Part shown: positions 1 to 10,000 of the stretch, one piece after another
Position numbering within the stretch: the first letter of the stretch is position 1
Layout of the letters: each line of letters opens with the position of its first letter
Source of the DNA: Sphaerisporangium corydalis
GTDB taxonomy: Bacteria; Actinomycetota; Actinomycetes; Streptosporangiales; Streptosporangiaceae
NCBI RefSeq assembly: GCF_025506355.1
Contig: NZ_JANZYP010000013.1
Span: 91,442 to 155,441 of the forward strand
Length of the DNA stretch: 64,000 nt
Reading direction: 5' to 3'
The notes under the pieces: generated by a model
What the model was told of the DNA's origin: nothing
Databases searched by the model: none
What the model saw: only the letters and a program-made list of their open reading frames with translations
Position numbers and translations under genes: made by a program

Positions 1-27
1 TCGGCCGCCGCTTCGCCCAGGGAACCG

Positions 28-252
28 TCAGAGGGTGGTTTGGCGGAAATTGTTGTTTCCCAGACTCCAGATAAACGCGTCCCATGCGTGACCCGTGACG
101 ACCAGCGCGGGTCCGGTTGCGTCCTTGCTGTCTCGCACTCCCCGGCGCCGCTCCGAAAGCCTCGCCACCTCGACGCAGTTACCCCCATCTGGTCCAGACC
201 AGCTCGACTTACACCACGTGGCCAGTTCCAGTTCTTCGGTCAGCTCGCCCAT
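28..252 (-). CDS. DUF397 domain protein
   Basis: This 74-aa protein is almost entirely one DUF397 domain. The family hallmarks are WCKSSWSGPDGGNCVEVA near the N-terminus (residues 13-30) and VRDSKDATGPALVV in the middle. The ATG is preceded by a good AAGGAG Shine-Dalgarno sequence. DUF397 proteins are small actinobacterial proteins usually encoded next to an XRE-type HTH regulator, where they are thought to act as partner or antitoxin-like proteins; the biochemical role is not settled. No HTH gene lies on its upstream side here (253-420 is empty), so it is an orphan in this window. A partner could lie beyond the left edge. Confidence 0.85.
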   Translation of the reverse strand: MGELTEELELATWCKSSWSGPDGGNCVEVARLSERRRGVRDSKDATGPALVVTGHAWDAFIWSLGNNNFRQTTL

Positions 253-420
253 CGCTGCTCCTTGATCAGGTCAAGGGAATCACGTTGGGAGATCGCTTCG
301 GAGCGAATCCCTTTGTATCTGAATCCTCAGGTCCGAATGTCTTCTGGACGTTCGGCTACTCGACCCAAGATCCCGGCGGATTCAACGTAGGCGGTAACTG
401 CCCAGGCAGGACTCGGACTG

Positions 421-3400
421 TTATTGCGGAGGTTCGCGGGGGAGAGGTGGTTCTTTGATGCGGTTGTATTCGTTCAAGAAGCCGGCCAGGGTTTCGGCGG
501 CGTTGAAACGGTTCTCGGCGTCTCCGGAGGGGTCGACGACAAGCTCGTATACCGTTGTGACGGCTGCGAACCAGTAGGGTCTGCCCAGGCTGGCGAGCCC
601 TTTGGCGACGGCCAGGCGCTCTTCGGACGTGAGGCCGGAAGTTTCCAGGAGCCGGAGCGAGCGGTCGGCAGCGGCCTTTCGGTCGGCGGGACTCAGCTCG
701 GCCAGGGCAGTGTGAGCGAGGGCTTGTTCATACGGCTCGCCTGCGAGATCAGAGACGAGCGTGCGGAGGGCCTGCGCCGTGCGGGTACGGTTCTTTCTGC
801 CGAGATCGGCCATCGCCTGTGCCGCCAGGCGTCGCTCACGCGGATCCGCAGATGAAGTCGTGGCGAGCTGGTGGAGTACCTCCGCTGCCTGCGATCGATG
901 CTCGCCGCCGTATCCGATCAGCGCCTCCGCAGCCGAGCGCCGAAGTGAGACAGGGACGGATTCGTCGCAGGCTACCCGGGACAGGGCTTCCGCGGCGATC
1001 GGACGCTGGTCGGGGTCCAGGAGGCGGGCAATTGAGTGCAGGGCCAGAGCTCGTTGGACGTCGTCGGCCTCAGGGGCGAGGGCGAGTGACCGGAGTGCTG
1101 ACAAGGCCTCGTCACGTCGTTCACGACAGTGTTCGGCGAGTGTCACTGCGGCACTGCTTCGTACGTCGGTGTCGACGCGTGGGTCGCTTGCAAGGTCACC
1201 GAGGGCGCGGGCAGTCGCCTCGCGGTGCTCACCCACCTGACGTGCCAGCCGCATTAGAGCCCACAAGCGGTCTTCGACTTCGATCTCGCCGTTGTCGGTC
1301 ATGCGACGCAATGCCTCGATGGTCGCGAGGTGCGCCTCGGGTCCAAGGTGGAGGAGTTTGTTTACAGCTTGAAGGCGCTGGTCGGCCGAGACGGTCGGAT
1401 CATTGGCGAGTTGGAGCAATTGACGGGTGGCGTGCGGCCGCTCCTGGACATCCAGTTCGATCAGGGCGATCGCCACCTCTATCCGCTCCCAAGGGTCGGC
1501 GGAGGCGTCGGTGAGGATGTCCCGGAGCGACGCGACCGCGCTCGCACGGTGGACGGCGCCGAGTCGTGCGAGCATCTCGGCGGCCTGCCGGCGCTCCCAC
1601 GCTCTGACGCTCCGATCCTGCGCGATCAGACTGCACAGGCGCGCTCCTCGGTCGCGGTGCAGAGGGCTGAGACGGAGGAGGGTGATGGCCGCTAGGATCC
1701 GTTCGCGTCCCAAGTGTGCCGGGTCCTCGGCCATCCGGGTGAGCAGGTCGATCGCACGATAGTGGTGGCTCTCACTGACATCCGCAAGGGCCGCGATGGC
1801 CAGGGCACGTGGCAGCTCGGCGCAGGACTCCCCGGAGAACCGGGTCGCCGCCTCCACCGCGAGCCGCCGGGCGTCCGGACCCAACTCTGTCAACTCTTCG
1901 ATCGCCCAGAGCCGGTTCCATGGGTCGGCCTGCTGGTCATCGGCCAGCCGGTGGAGGGCCCGTGTGGCGGTGGCCTCCGTCCGCAGTGACGGCAGCCGGG
2001 CCAGCGCCTCCGCTGCCCAGCGACGGGTGAACGTGCCGACCGTCTCGTCCTCGGACAACTCACCGAGGACGGTAACGGCACGGGTCTGGGCTGACGGTCC
2101 GAGCTTGACAAGCGACTGAGCGCTGAGCAGCCGCGTATCGGCTGCACCGGCGGGGTCACGGGACAGCTCGTACAGGACTTCCGCTGCCTGATCGCGGTAT
2201 TCACCGCCCAGTTCGGCGAGCCGCCAGGCCGCCTCATAGCGCTCGCTGGCATTCGTTAGCGGGTCGGTGGCGAGATGGTGAAGGATCTTCGCGCCGTGGA
2301 CTCGATCCTCACCCCCGAGTTTCGCCAGTTCATGCCCGGCGCTCCGCTGATCGCCCGGATCTAGATCGGTGTCCACGGCGAGTCGGTGCAGGGCGTTCCT
2401 GCCCAGGACCCGATTCTCCGCATCCAAGCCGGTCAGCGCCAAAAGCACCTCGATTCGGTCGCCTGGCCCGACGCCTGGATCGGTGGCGAGCCGGTGCAGG
2501 ATCTCCGCGCCCCGAACCTGGTGCTCAGTACCGAGAAACGTCAGTTCCTGTGCCGCGTTGAGACGGGCAAGGGGGGCGAGGAGGGGGTCTGTGGCTACCC
2601 GACACAGCAGTGAAGCGACGCGGGTGTGCTGTGCCGGGTCGATCGCGGCCACGATGGCCAGCGTCGATGCCTGCTCACCGCGCATTGTCGGATCCCCCGC
2701 CAAGCCATACAAAAGCTCGACCGCCCGCGATGCGTGCTCAGCACCGAGCCGTGCGAGTTCCTCGACGCTTTCCTGGCGAACCGGGGCTGGCCCAGTGGGA
2801 TCGGCAGCGATTTCATACAGGATGGCGATCGCCTGGCGGTTGTGCTCAATACCGAGTCTCTGCAGGAGATGAACGGCATTCCTTCGGAAAGACGATGGCA
2901 GTATGCGGTCGGTGGCAAGTTTGTGGAGGATCTCGGTGCCCCGTGCTCGGCCCTCTTGTCCCGATCGGAGTAGATCCCTCGCGACGATTACTCGCCACCG
3001 GGCGTCTATGGTCGGATCGTTGGCTAGCGCGTCGCGGATCGCCGTAGCACGCGTGAGAGATTCGCCGCCCAACGTCGCGAGTTCGTCGACGGCGATGCGC
3101 CGCCGGGTGGTGTTGGCCAGATCGTCGGTGGCGACCATGACGAGGAGCTCGGCTGCCCTGCCGAGGCCGTGACGTCCCATGTCGATCAGGGCACGGGCCG
3201 CGTAATCACGAGCATGCGCGACCACCGTAGGGGAGATCGCGGTCACGTGGATGAGCGCGGCGACAGGAGGCAGGCCATCAGGCCTCAGCGCGGCCCAGAT
3301 CGTGGTCGCGAGCAAGCGTTCCTCGGACGACGAGAAAGGATGATCCAGCGAGGCTTCGACCAGGGCGTGCACACTCTGGAGGTGTTCTCCCCCAAGTTTG

Positions 3401-6400
3401 GCGAGCGTGGACGCGGCCTCGAAGCGGACGCTGATCGGTACGGAACTACCGGCGGCGATTCCTGAGAGGATCTCGGCGGCGCCTGCCCGATGCTCGGGTC
3501 CCAACTGGGCGAGCTGGCTCACCGCGCCCTGGCGCTCGGCCGCGTCGAGGCCGAGGTCGATGCCAAGCGCATAAAGGGCCTCGGCGCCCTTGTTCCGGTG
3601 TTCGCCGCCAAGCTCGCTCAGGTCCAGGGCAGCGCCGCAGCGATTAGAGGTGTCGAGATCAGGATCGACGGCGAGTTCGAACATGATGGCAGCCGCATTT
3701 GATCGGTAGCTCCCACCTAACTTCGCCAACGCTTGGGCGGCTTCGCGACGGTCCCAGCCATTTGCAGCGGAGTCGGTGGCCAACTGGTTCAGGACAATGG
3801 CGGCTCTAGAGCGGCTCCGTGGTTCGATCACCGCCATGGCCGTCATCGCGTTCCCCCGTTCGGAGGGATCACTGGCCGGGTCGTCCGCCAGGCGAAGCAG
3901 CAACTCCAGGGCTTCGGCGCGGTGGGGACCACCCAGCTTGGCGAGACATTCGGCGGCATGCAAACGCTGCCATGCGTGCACCATTGTTTCACCCGCCAGG
4001 TCCCGCAGAATCCCGGCGGCTTGAAGACGGTGCTCGCCGCTCAGCTTCGCCAGTCCTTCGGCGGCGTCCAGGCACTCCGAGCGGCCGAAGGTAAGATCTC
4101 CGGCCAGACGGTACAAGATTTCTCCAGCACGTGTCCGGTGCTCTCCACCGAGTTTGGCCAGGCTCTCGGCTGCTTCTCGCCACTCCGAGACGTCAGCGTC
4201 GGGGGCATCGACGAGGCCGGAGAGGATTCCCGCCGCCTCGGTACGGTGTCCGTCGCCGAACCTGGCGAGAACCGTCGCGGCCTGACGCCGCACGTCCGCC
4301 GGCTGGTCGGTGGTGACGAACGACCGGAGGAGGACCGGGCCGTCGCGGCGGATCCGGTCGGAGCGTTCGCGTAGCAGGTCGATGACGGAGATCTTCGTCT
4401 CGGCCCCAATGGACTTCTCGGTGAGGAGAGCTTCCAGGCGGGAGCGGACAGGCGCGTGACGGGTGAGGCCCGACAGGTCTTCGAGATTCGTCAGCGCGCC
4501 CGAACGTACTTTGTCCTCCACGCGTAGCAGGCGGGCGTCGAGCTGGGACGCCGAGCCGGGCGCGCCCGCGTCGATGAGCTCGTCGGCGCACGCGCGCTGG
4601 TCGAGCGTCCCGCGCTGGAGCCAGTCGAGCAGCCCGGTGCCTGGACCGGTCAGGTGGAGATGGTGCAGGAGGACGCGTTCGGCGGCCTCGTCGCCCAGCA
4701 GGAGATCGCGGATCAGGTCGTCCCACGGCGGTTCGCCGGCGTCGAACCTCTCCGGGAGGGTCTTGGCTCGGGCCGTGGCCGCGAGGTGCTCGGCGAAGGT
4801 CTGGTGCAGGAACCGCAGCCGTGTGCCGCTCCTGCTCAGGATCCCGGTTCGGGACAGCCAGTCGGCGAGGGTGTTCTCCCAGTCGAGCGGCATCCGTATC
4901 GGCATCGGAGCTCGCTCGGTCAGGACGCGGTGCGCGACCTCCATCAGTGGCGTCTCGCTGGTGGTGTACGCGGTGGCCAGTTCTTCCACCAGTTCGGTTC
5001 GGTGCTCTTCCAGCCAGCCGGCGAGCTGCGACCCGCCGGGATACTCGTAGAGGGACGCCAGAGCGGTGGGTCCTGCCTCGGTCCGGGCTCGGGCGAACTG
5101 CCCGATGTACTCCTCGTACAGCTCGTAACGGCCAGCAGGGAGGGGACGGTCAGGCTGCGACTGGTGGATGTTGGCCGCGACGGTCGCCAGGAGTGGGACG
5201 ACGAGCACTTTTTCCAGCGCCGCCAGCCGGACCCGCCGGAGGAACTCCTCGGCCGCCGCGTTGGCCGAAGGCGTCTTGTCAGGGTCGAACCAGTTGCGGG
5301 CGAACGCGGTCAGGGCGTCCTCGTCGAACGGCTGCAACTCGTAGAACCCCACCCGGGCGCCGCGCAGCCGGTCGATCTCTCCTGGCGACAGCGGCCGGGT
5401 GGTGACCAGGAACCGGGCCGGACCGTCGCTTTCCTGCGTGCGCGTCGCGAGTGCGGTCAGCAGGCGTTCCCGGTCGTCCCGGTCGGGTATCTCATCCAGC
5501 GCGTCGACCACGATCAGCCAGCGCCGCCCTCCCACCTCGCGGGCGAACAGCGGAGCCGGGAGCTCGCCGTCGGGCCGCCCGTACTCGCTGGTCACCGACG
5601 CTTGGAGCGCCTCCGGCCAGCTCCGGTCGAGGTGGGTCGCCAGCACCCGGGCAGGAAGCACGATCGGGATCAGCGCAGGGGGCGGCTCCTCCGATTCGAG
5701 GTCGCGCAGGTGGTTCGCCCGCTCGGCCGGGCGCGGGCCACGTGGGCCGAGCGCGAGTTCGGCCAGGCGCCGGGACAGGACCCTTCCGAGAGTGGACTTG
5801 CCGAGACCGGCGTCGCCCTCGATCACCAGGTGGTCGTGCTGGTCGAAGACCTGATCGAACGGCTGTGCCAGCCCGGATGACGGCTGACGCTCCTCGTCTC
5901 GAAGTTCCTCGCTTTCCTCCTCCCACGGCCTGCGCGATTCGGCCATGGTGGCGACGCTCTGGCGGACGTAGACACCGGAGAGCGGGAACCGCCCGTACTT
6001 GCCGCGCAACCGGTAGGGCATCTCGTCGGCGACGTGCAGCATCATGCGCAGGACACCCGCGAGCTCGCGAGGCAAGGGCGCGACGGATTCCCCCGATGGC
6101 GTGTCGCGCCTGGATGGTGGCGTGGTCAGCCCCGGCGGCGCCGTGATGATCTCGGACGGCGTTGAGGCGACCGTGCGGGCGGCGAGATCGGATTCAAGTG
6201 CCGGCCAGCGGGCGGCCAGGACGGAGACCGGGAGCATCCAGGCAACCTTGGCCGTCTCGGCGCGGTCTTCGGTGACCGCGATGCCGGCCACGTGCCCGGT
6301 GTCATCGCACTCGATGGCGGTCCCGCTGAAGCCGTGTTCGATGCGCCTGCCCGTCGCCCGGGCCGCGTCGAGTTGCACCCATTCGGGCCCGCTCGGGTCG

Positions 6401-6798
6401 CCGACCTCGTACGCGACCGCCCACACTCCCGTATCGACCCCGGGGGGATACCCGTAGGCGCGTACGGCCCGGCCCCGCTGGACGCGCCCGTCGAACACGG
6501 CGGGCGAGGTGCCCGCAGGGGGCGGGGAACGCAGTTCGAGGACGGCCACGTCGCCGCGTTCGTCGTTCTCGATCGGATGCCAGCCGCCCTGGGCGACCCG
6601 AGCGCGGACCCGCGTCTCGCCGGCGGCGTACGGGAAGTCGAGCTCGACCGTCCTGGCGGGCAGGGAGGCGTCATCCGCCGGGCGGCCGAGCGCGGCGTTC
6701 ACCACATGCGCGCATGTCAGGACATGGCGGTCGTCGATGAGCACTCCGGCCCCGCAGATCCCCCTGGCGCCGTGGACGCGGGCCGACCATGGCCGCAT
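421..6798 (-). CDS. Trypsin-like protease / NACHT NTPase / HEAT-repeat protein (NLR-like conflict protein)
   Basis: A 2125-aa three-part protein. Residues 1-205 form a trypsin-like protease with an intact triad: His31 in LTCAHVV, Asp83 in RGDVAVLEL and Ser158 in HGFSGTAI. Residues 320-640 form a NACHT/STAND NTPase with Walker A GDAGLGKST (328-336), Walker B LIVVDALDE (428-436) and the RFLVTTRPL strand (462-470). From about residue 836 to the C-terminus runs an array of HEAT-like helical repeats of 36 residues. No signal peptide is visible, so it should be cytoplasmic. In known NLR-like bacterial proteins the repeats sense a ligand, the NACHT oligomerises and the N-terminal effector fires; a protease effector would cleave host or phage proteins. 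The ATG has GGAG about 7 nt upstream and follows a short ORF (6800-6892) after one base. Domain calls are strong; the defence role is inferred. Confidence 0.92.
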   Translation of the reverse strand: MRPWSARVHGARGICGAGVLIDDRHVLTCAHVVNAALGRPADDASLPARTVELDFPYAAGETRVRARVAQGGWHPIENDERGDVAVLELRSPPPAGTSPAVFDGRVQRGRAVRAYGYPPGVDTGVWAVAYEVGDPSGPEWVQLDAARATGRRIEHGFSGTAIECDDTGHVAGIAVTEDRAETAKVAWMLPVSVLAARWPALESDLAARTVASTPSEIITAPPGLTTPPSRRDTPSGESVAPLPRELAGVLRMMLHVADEMPYRLRGKYGRFPLSGVYVRQSVATMAESRRPWEEESEELRDEERQPSSGLAQPFDQVFDQHDHLVIEGDAGLGKSTLGRVLSRRLAELALGPRGPRPAERANHLRDLESEEPPPALIPIVLPARVLATHLDRSWPEALQASVTSEYGRPDGELPAPLFAREVGGRRWLIVVDALDEIPDRDDRERLLTALATRTQESDGPARFLVTTRPLSPGEIDRLRGARVGFYELQPFDEDALTAFARNWFDPDKTPSANAAAEEFLRRVRLAALEKVLVVPLLATVAANIHQSQPDRPLPAGRYELYEEYIGQFARARTEAGPTALASLYEYPGGSQLAGWLEEHRTELVEELATAYTTSETPLMEVAHRVLTERAPMPIRMPLDWENTLADWLSRTGILSRSGTRLRFLHQTFAEHLAATARAKTLPERFDAGEPPWDDLIRDLLLGDEAAERVLLHHLHLTGPGTGLLDWLQRGTLDQRACADELIDAGAPGSASQLDARLLRVEDKVRSGALTNLEDLSGLTRHAPVRSRLEALLTEKSIGAETKISVIDLLRERSDRIRRDGPVLLRSFVTTDQPADVRRQAATVLARFGDGHRTEAAGILSGLVDAPDADVSEWREAAESLAKLGGEHRTRAGEILYRLAGDLTFGRSECLDAAEGLAKLSGEHRLQAAGILRDLAGETMVHAWQRLHAAECLAKLGGPHRAEALELLLRLADDPASDPSERGNAMTAMAVIEPRSRSRAAIVLNQLATDSAANGWDRREAAQALAKLGGSYRSNAAAIMFELAVDPDLDTSNRCGAALDLSELGGEHRNKGAEALYALGIDLGLDAAERQGAVSQLAQLGPEHRAGAAEILSGIAAGSSVPISVRFEAASTLAKLGGEHLQSVHALVEASLDHPFSSSEERLLATTIWAALRPDGLPPVAALIHVTAISPTVVAHARDYAARALIDMGRHGLGRAAELLVMVATDDLANTTRRRIAVDELATLGGESLTRATAIRDALANDPTIDARWRVIVARDLLRSGQEGRARGTEILHKLATDRILPSSFRRNAVHLLQRLGIEHNRQAIAILYEIAADPTGPAPVRQESVEELARLGAEHASRAVELLYGLAGDPTMRGEQASTLAIVAAIDPAQHTRVASLLCRVATDPLLAPLARLNAAQELTFLGTEHQVRGAEILHRLATDPGVGPGDRIEVLLALTGLDAENRVLGRNALHRLAVDTDLDPGDQRSAGHELAKLGGEDRVHGAKILHHLATDPLTNASERYEAAWRLAELGGEYRDQAAEVLYELSRDPAGAADTRLLSAQSLVKLGPSAQTRAVTVLGELSEDETVGTFTRRWAAEALARLPSLRTEATATRALHRLADDQQADPWNRLWAIEELTELGPDARRLAVEAATRFSGESCAELPRALAIAALADVSESHHYRAIDLLTRMAEDPAHLGRERILAAITLLRLSPLHRDRGARLCSLIAQDRSVRAWERRQAAEMLARLGAVHRASAVASLRDILTDASADPWERIEVAIALIELDVQERPHATRQLLQLANDPTVSADQRLQAVNKLLHLGPEAHLATIEALRRMTDNGEIEVEDRLWALMRLARQVGEHREATARALGDLASDPRVDTDVRSSAAVTLAEHCRERRDEALSALRSLALAPEADDVQRALALHSIARLLDPDQRPIAAEALSRVACDESVPVSLRRSAAEALIGYGGEHRSQAAEVLHQLATTSSADPRERRLAAQAMADLGRKNRTRTAQALRTLVSDLAGEPYEQALAHTALAELSPADRKAAADRSLRLLETSGLTSEERLAVAKGLASLGRPYWFAAVTTVYELVVDPSGDAENRFNAAETLAGFLNEYNRIKEPPLPREPPQ
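469..4300 (-). repeat. HEAT-like repeat array, 108-bp period (about 35 units)
   Basis: The C-terminal two thirds of the protease-NACHT gene is built from 36-residue units. A typical unit carries an AAExLAKLGGEHR-like helix turn followed by xxAAEILxxLAxDP. In the DNA the same words recur at exactly 108 bp, for example CGGTG at 3920, 4028 and 4136 on the plus strand. The units are diverged from one another, so this is an old protein repeat and not a recent DNA expansion. Such solenoids are the expected ligand-sensing part of STAND proteins. Confidence 0.85.
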
Positions 6799-6799
6799 G

Positions 6800-6892
6800 T
6801 CAGTACTCCGCGATCCGGCGCCGCCCGGGTCTCCTGTTCGGCCGGCTCCCGGTGGTGTCCTCGGGCGGTGGCCGGTGTGACAACTCGCTCAT
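6800..6892 (-). CDS. Short ORF in the leader of the protease-NACHT gene (30 aa)
   Basis: An ATG with a strong upstream block (TCCCCCGGAG, 5-6 nt before the ATG) opens a 30-codon frame beginning MSELSHRPPPEDTT and rich in Pro and Arg. Its TGA is followed after one C by the ATG of the protease-NACHT gene (TGACATG), which fits translational coupling. The leader and the first four codons match those of the Trypco1 gene at 14074 (ATGAGCGAG then C/T then TG). It may be a leader peptide or the remnant start of a lost trypsin-co-occurring gene. No domain is recognisable. A reading-frame error joining it to the protease cannot be excluded. Confidence 0.4.
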   Translation of the reverse strand: MSELSHRPPPEDTTGSRPNRRPGRRRIAEY

Positions 6893-6952
6893 ATCGGCTC
6901 CGGGGGAGAGGCTCGGGATGCCTGCGAACAGGTTCGGAGCGGATCGTAACCC
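6892..6952 (-). promoter_or_regulatory. Leader element shared with the Trypco1 gene (copy B)
   Basis: Read on the plus strand, GGAGCGGATCGTAACCC lies at 6936-6952 and CTCCGGGGGA at 6898-6907. Both blocks occur again ahead of the Trypco1 gene (14118-14134 and 14081-14090), and in both copies the 17-bp block starts 44 bp from the first base of the ATG. On the sense strand the 17-bp block contains TACGAT, a good actinobacterial -10 hexamer, so it is probably the promoter. The second block is the Shine-Dalgarno region. Confidence 0.65.
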
Positions 6953-7072
6953 GGTGAGCAAGCGTGTCGCGGACCGTTCACCGTTCGGAGATCGGGCCTG
7001 CGGCCGAAAGGAGGTCGTGGTCACGACCGGAAAGGGTTCCGGTCGGCTACCGAAGGTCGTCAGCGAAAGGGG

Positions 7073-10000
7073 TCAGCCGCCGAATGGGGGAAGGATTTGG
7101 CGGGCGGCCAGCAGGTCGGCGGTGAAGGTGGCGGGGTCGGCGGAGGCCAGGCGTTCGAAGACGCGGACGCGGTTGCGCATGCAACGGAGGCCCTCGGACT
7201 GCTTGCCGTCCTCCCAGTACGCGTAGGCGAGGAAGTAGAAGGCGCCGGTGAGCGGGACCCAGTGGGCGTTGGGCGCGTGGCCGGACAGGTCGGGGTACTC
7301 GGGGACGGCGGGCAGGCCCGCGAGTTCCTGGTAGATGGTGACGGCGCGCTCGCCGGCGCGCTGGGCGCCGGGCAGGTCGGGTGTGCGGAACATCGTCTCC
7401 TCGACCAGGGCCTGGGCCAGCATGGCCTTGAACCCTCCCGGGTCGGCGACGGCCAGGTCCTCGAAGATCTTCACTCTGTCTCGCATGCTCTTCAGTCCGT
7501 CCTCGTGGCGGTTCAGGTTCCACAGTTCCCAGCCGAGCCCGTACAGGGCGTTGGCGCGATCGAGCATGAGCCGCGGGCACAGCGCGTCGTTGGTCGTGCG
7601 CACGGGGTTCAGGCGGTCGCGGAAGTCCAGTACGAGCGGGATGGCACACCCCGAGGGGCGTATCTCGAAATATCCGTCATGGCCGTTGGGTGACCTCAGG
7701 TACGGCCCGTCGACCAGATGCAGGTCGCGGAAGTCCTCCACCACGGCCTGCCCGTCCAGGTGATGCACGATCGGCAGGTACGCCACCCCGATCGGCCACA
7801 GCCGGAAGGTGAACTCGTGGTCGTCGGCCGACCTGAACGCGTAGGTGTCCCCGATGCGGAGCTCGGCGGGCAGTGCGGGGTTGCGCTGCCTGGTGCGGGT
7901 CTCGAACTCCTGGAAGCTCATCACCGTGGCCTCCATGGCGTGGAACAGCCCGACGTTCGCCGGAGCGGGGTCGAACGAGCCCGCGTCCGCGACCGGCGTC
8001 CGGTACGCGGCGACGTAGAAGCCGAGACGTCCATGACCAGGCAGGTCGAGATCGAGGTTGAGGAAGATCCACGGTCCGTCGGCGGACGTGCCGGTGAGGG
8101 CGCACCACTTGTCCAGTCCGCGCAGATTGGCCCCGCAGGCGAAGCCGCGGTGCACGCCGTAGTTGGTGGACCGCCGGTTGTCCGGGTAGGCGTCGAACCG
8201 GATCACGTCGCCGAACTTCACGTCGGCGCGGGTGGGCAGCAGCGTGGTCGCCTGCACGGCGCCGACGTCCTTGAACCCCATCAGCTCGTCGTGGCCGTAC
8301 CCGCTGTTGACGAACATGCCCCCGGCGGTCAGCAGGAACGACGGCGAGCTGTAGTAGATCTCGATGCCGCCGGCCGCCGGCTCCGGCGAGGAGAGCAGGG
8401 GAGTGCCGTCGAACCCCCGGACCGCCGGACGTTCCCCGTGGTAGAGCCAGTGCTGTGTGGCCTCGGTCTTCGACAGGGCGTGCTCGTACGCCGCGATCGG
8501 CGGGCGGTAGGGCGCGAGGCCGGCGATCAGCGCCTCGATGACCCAGGAGAACTGGATCCACTCGCCTCCCGTTCCGTCCGGATTGACCGGTCCGGTGTAG
8601 GCGAGGAAGAAGCCGCGCTGCGGGTCGGCCGCGAAGACCAGGTCGTCGTGCTGCCCGTCGGCGGCGTTCACGTCCGAGACGAGCCTGCGGAACGGCCCGA
8701 GCCGCCGCAGCCGGTTGCTCGACACGGCGAACTTCGTCGTCGTGTAGTCGAGCACGATCTGCGCGGCCGTCCGCACCCGGGCGTCCGAGGCGAACTCGTG
8801 CAGGTTGATCAGGGCGTTCAGCGAGTACCGCTGGTACGGCCGGGCGTTGAACTCGTGGAAGTCGTGCCGCGCGATGGTGTGCAGGTAGCCGAGCAGCCAG
8901 TCGGCCAGCCCGTTCGCCCGGTTGTCGTACCGGGCGTCCTGGGTCTGGGCGAACAGGATCTGGTTGCTGAGGTACCGGCTCGTCTCGATCAGCAGGATGT
9001 GGTTCTCCGACTCCGGCGGGTCGATGCAGTCCCCGAGGAACAGCAGCGGCGGCGGCAACGGCTGGAAGTCGCAGCACACCTCCTTGGTCTCGATGCCGAC
9101 GTCGTGCCCGCCGGTGACCGTGAGCAGGTCCCGGACGATGTGGTCGCGGACCTCGGGCACGAGCAGGTGGCCGTACCGGAGGACGATGGCGACCAGGCCT
9201 TTCAGGAAGGTGTCGTACTCGCCCTTCGTCTTGCACACCCACACGAGGATGAACTCGCCGGCGTCGGTGCCGACCACGCCCGGCGACAGGTCTTTCAGCA
9301 CCTCGTTGACCAGGAGGTGGCTGGGCAGCTCCCCGGGGACCTTGTGCTCGGGGTCCAGGCTGAGGGCGTGGAGGCGGGCGACCAGCGCCATGGCGACGTC
9401 CTCGCCCACCGTGGGGTCGCCGGGGATCGGCGTGCGCGTCCGGGTCGCGTAGTCCACCAGGGCCAGGACCCGGGCGTCGTGCGTCGCGAACGCCCGGCCC
9501 GGGGTGCCGCCCCGCTGCGGTGCGTCGAGGTGGAGGTCCGCGAGGTCGACCCGTATCTGCAGTCCGAAGATCCGCCCGACGAAGTCGGTCACGCGGATCA
9601 GGTACGTGCCCGGTAGCTTCGGCCGGTAGCGGACCGCGCCCGAGCTGGCGCTCTGGCGCGCCCACTCCAGGGTCGCGAACGCCGACAGGGGCATCCGCTG
9701 GGTGAACACCGGTTCGGCGCTGCCGCTCTCCGGGAGGATCACCTCCACGATGGACTCAGCGGAGATCGCGCCCTCGATGTACCCCCAGTTGATCACCACG
9801 TCGCGTCCCTGCCGGTACGCGAGCACCGCCATGTGCGGCCCGAGCCGCGGGTACGCGGCCACCGCTCCGTGCTCGAACTGCTGGACGTGGTAGTCGCCCC
9901 CGCCGACCGTCTCCTCGGCGAGCGGGCGGCCGAGGGCCCCGGCCACGCCGCCCAGCTCGTGCCAGCGCTCCGCGATCACCCCTCGTACCGGGAAACCGCC

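Noticed and set aside
469..4300. CRISPR-like regular spacing in plus-strand DNA
   Set aside because: The 108-bp period comes from protein repeats; units are coding, diverged and have no constant direct repeat with spacers.
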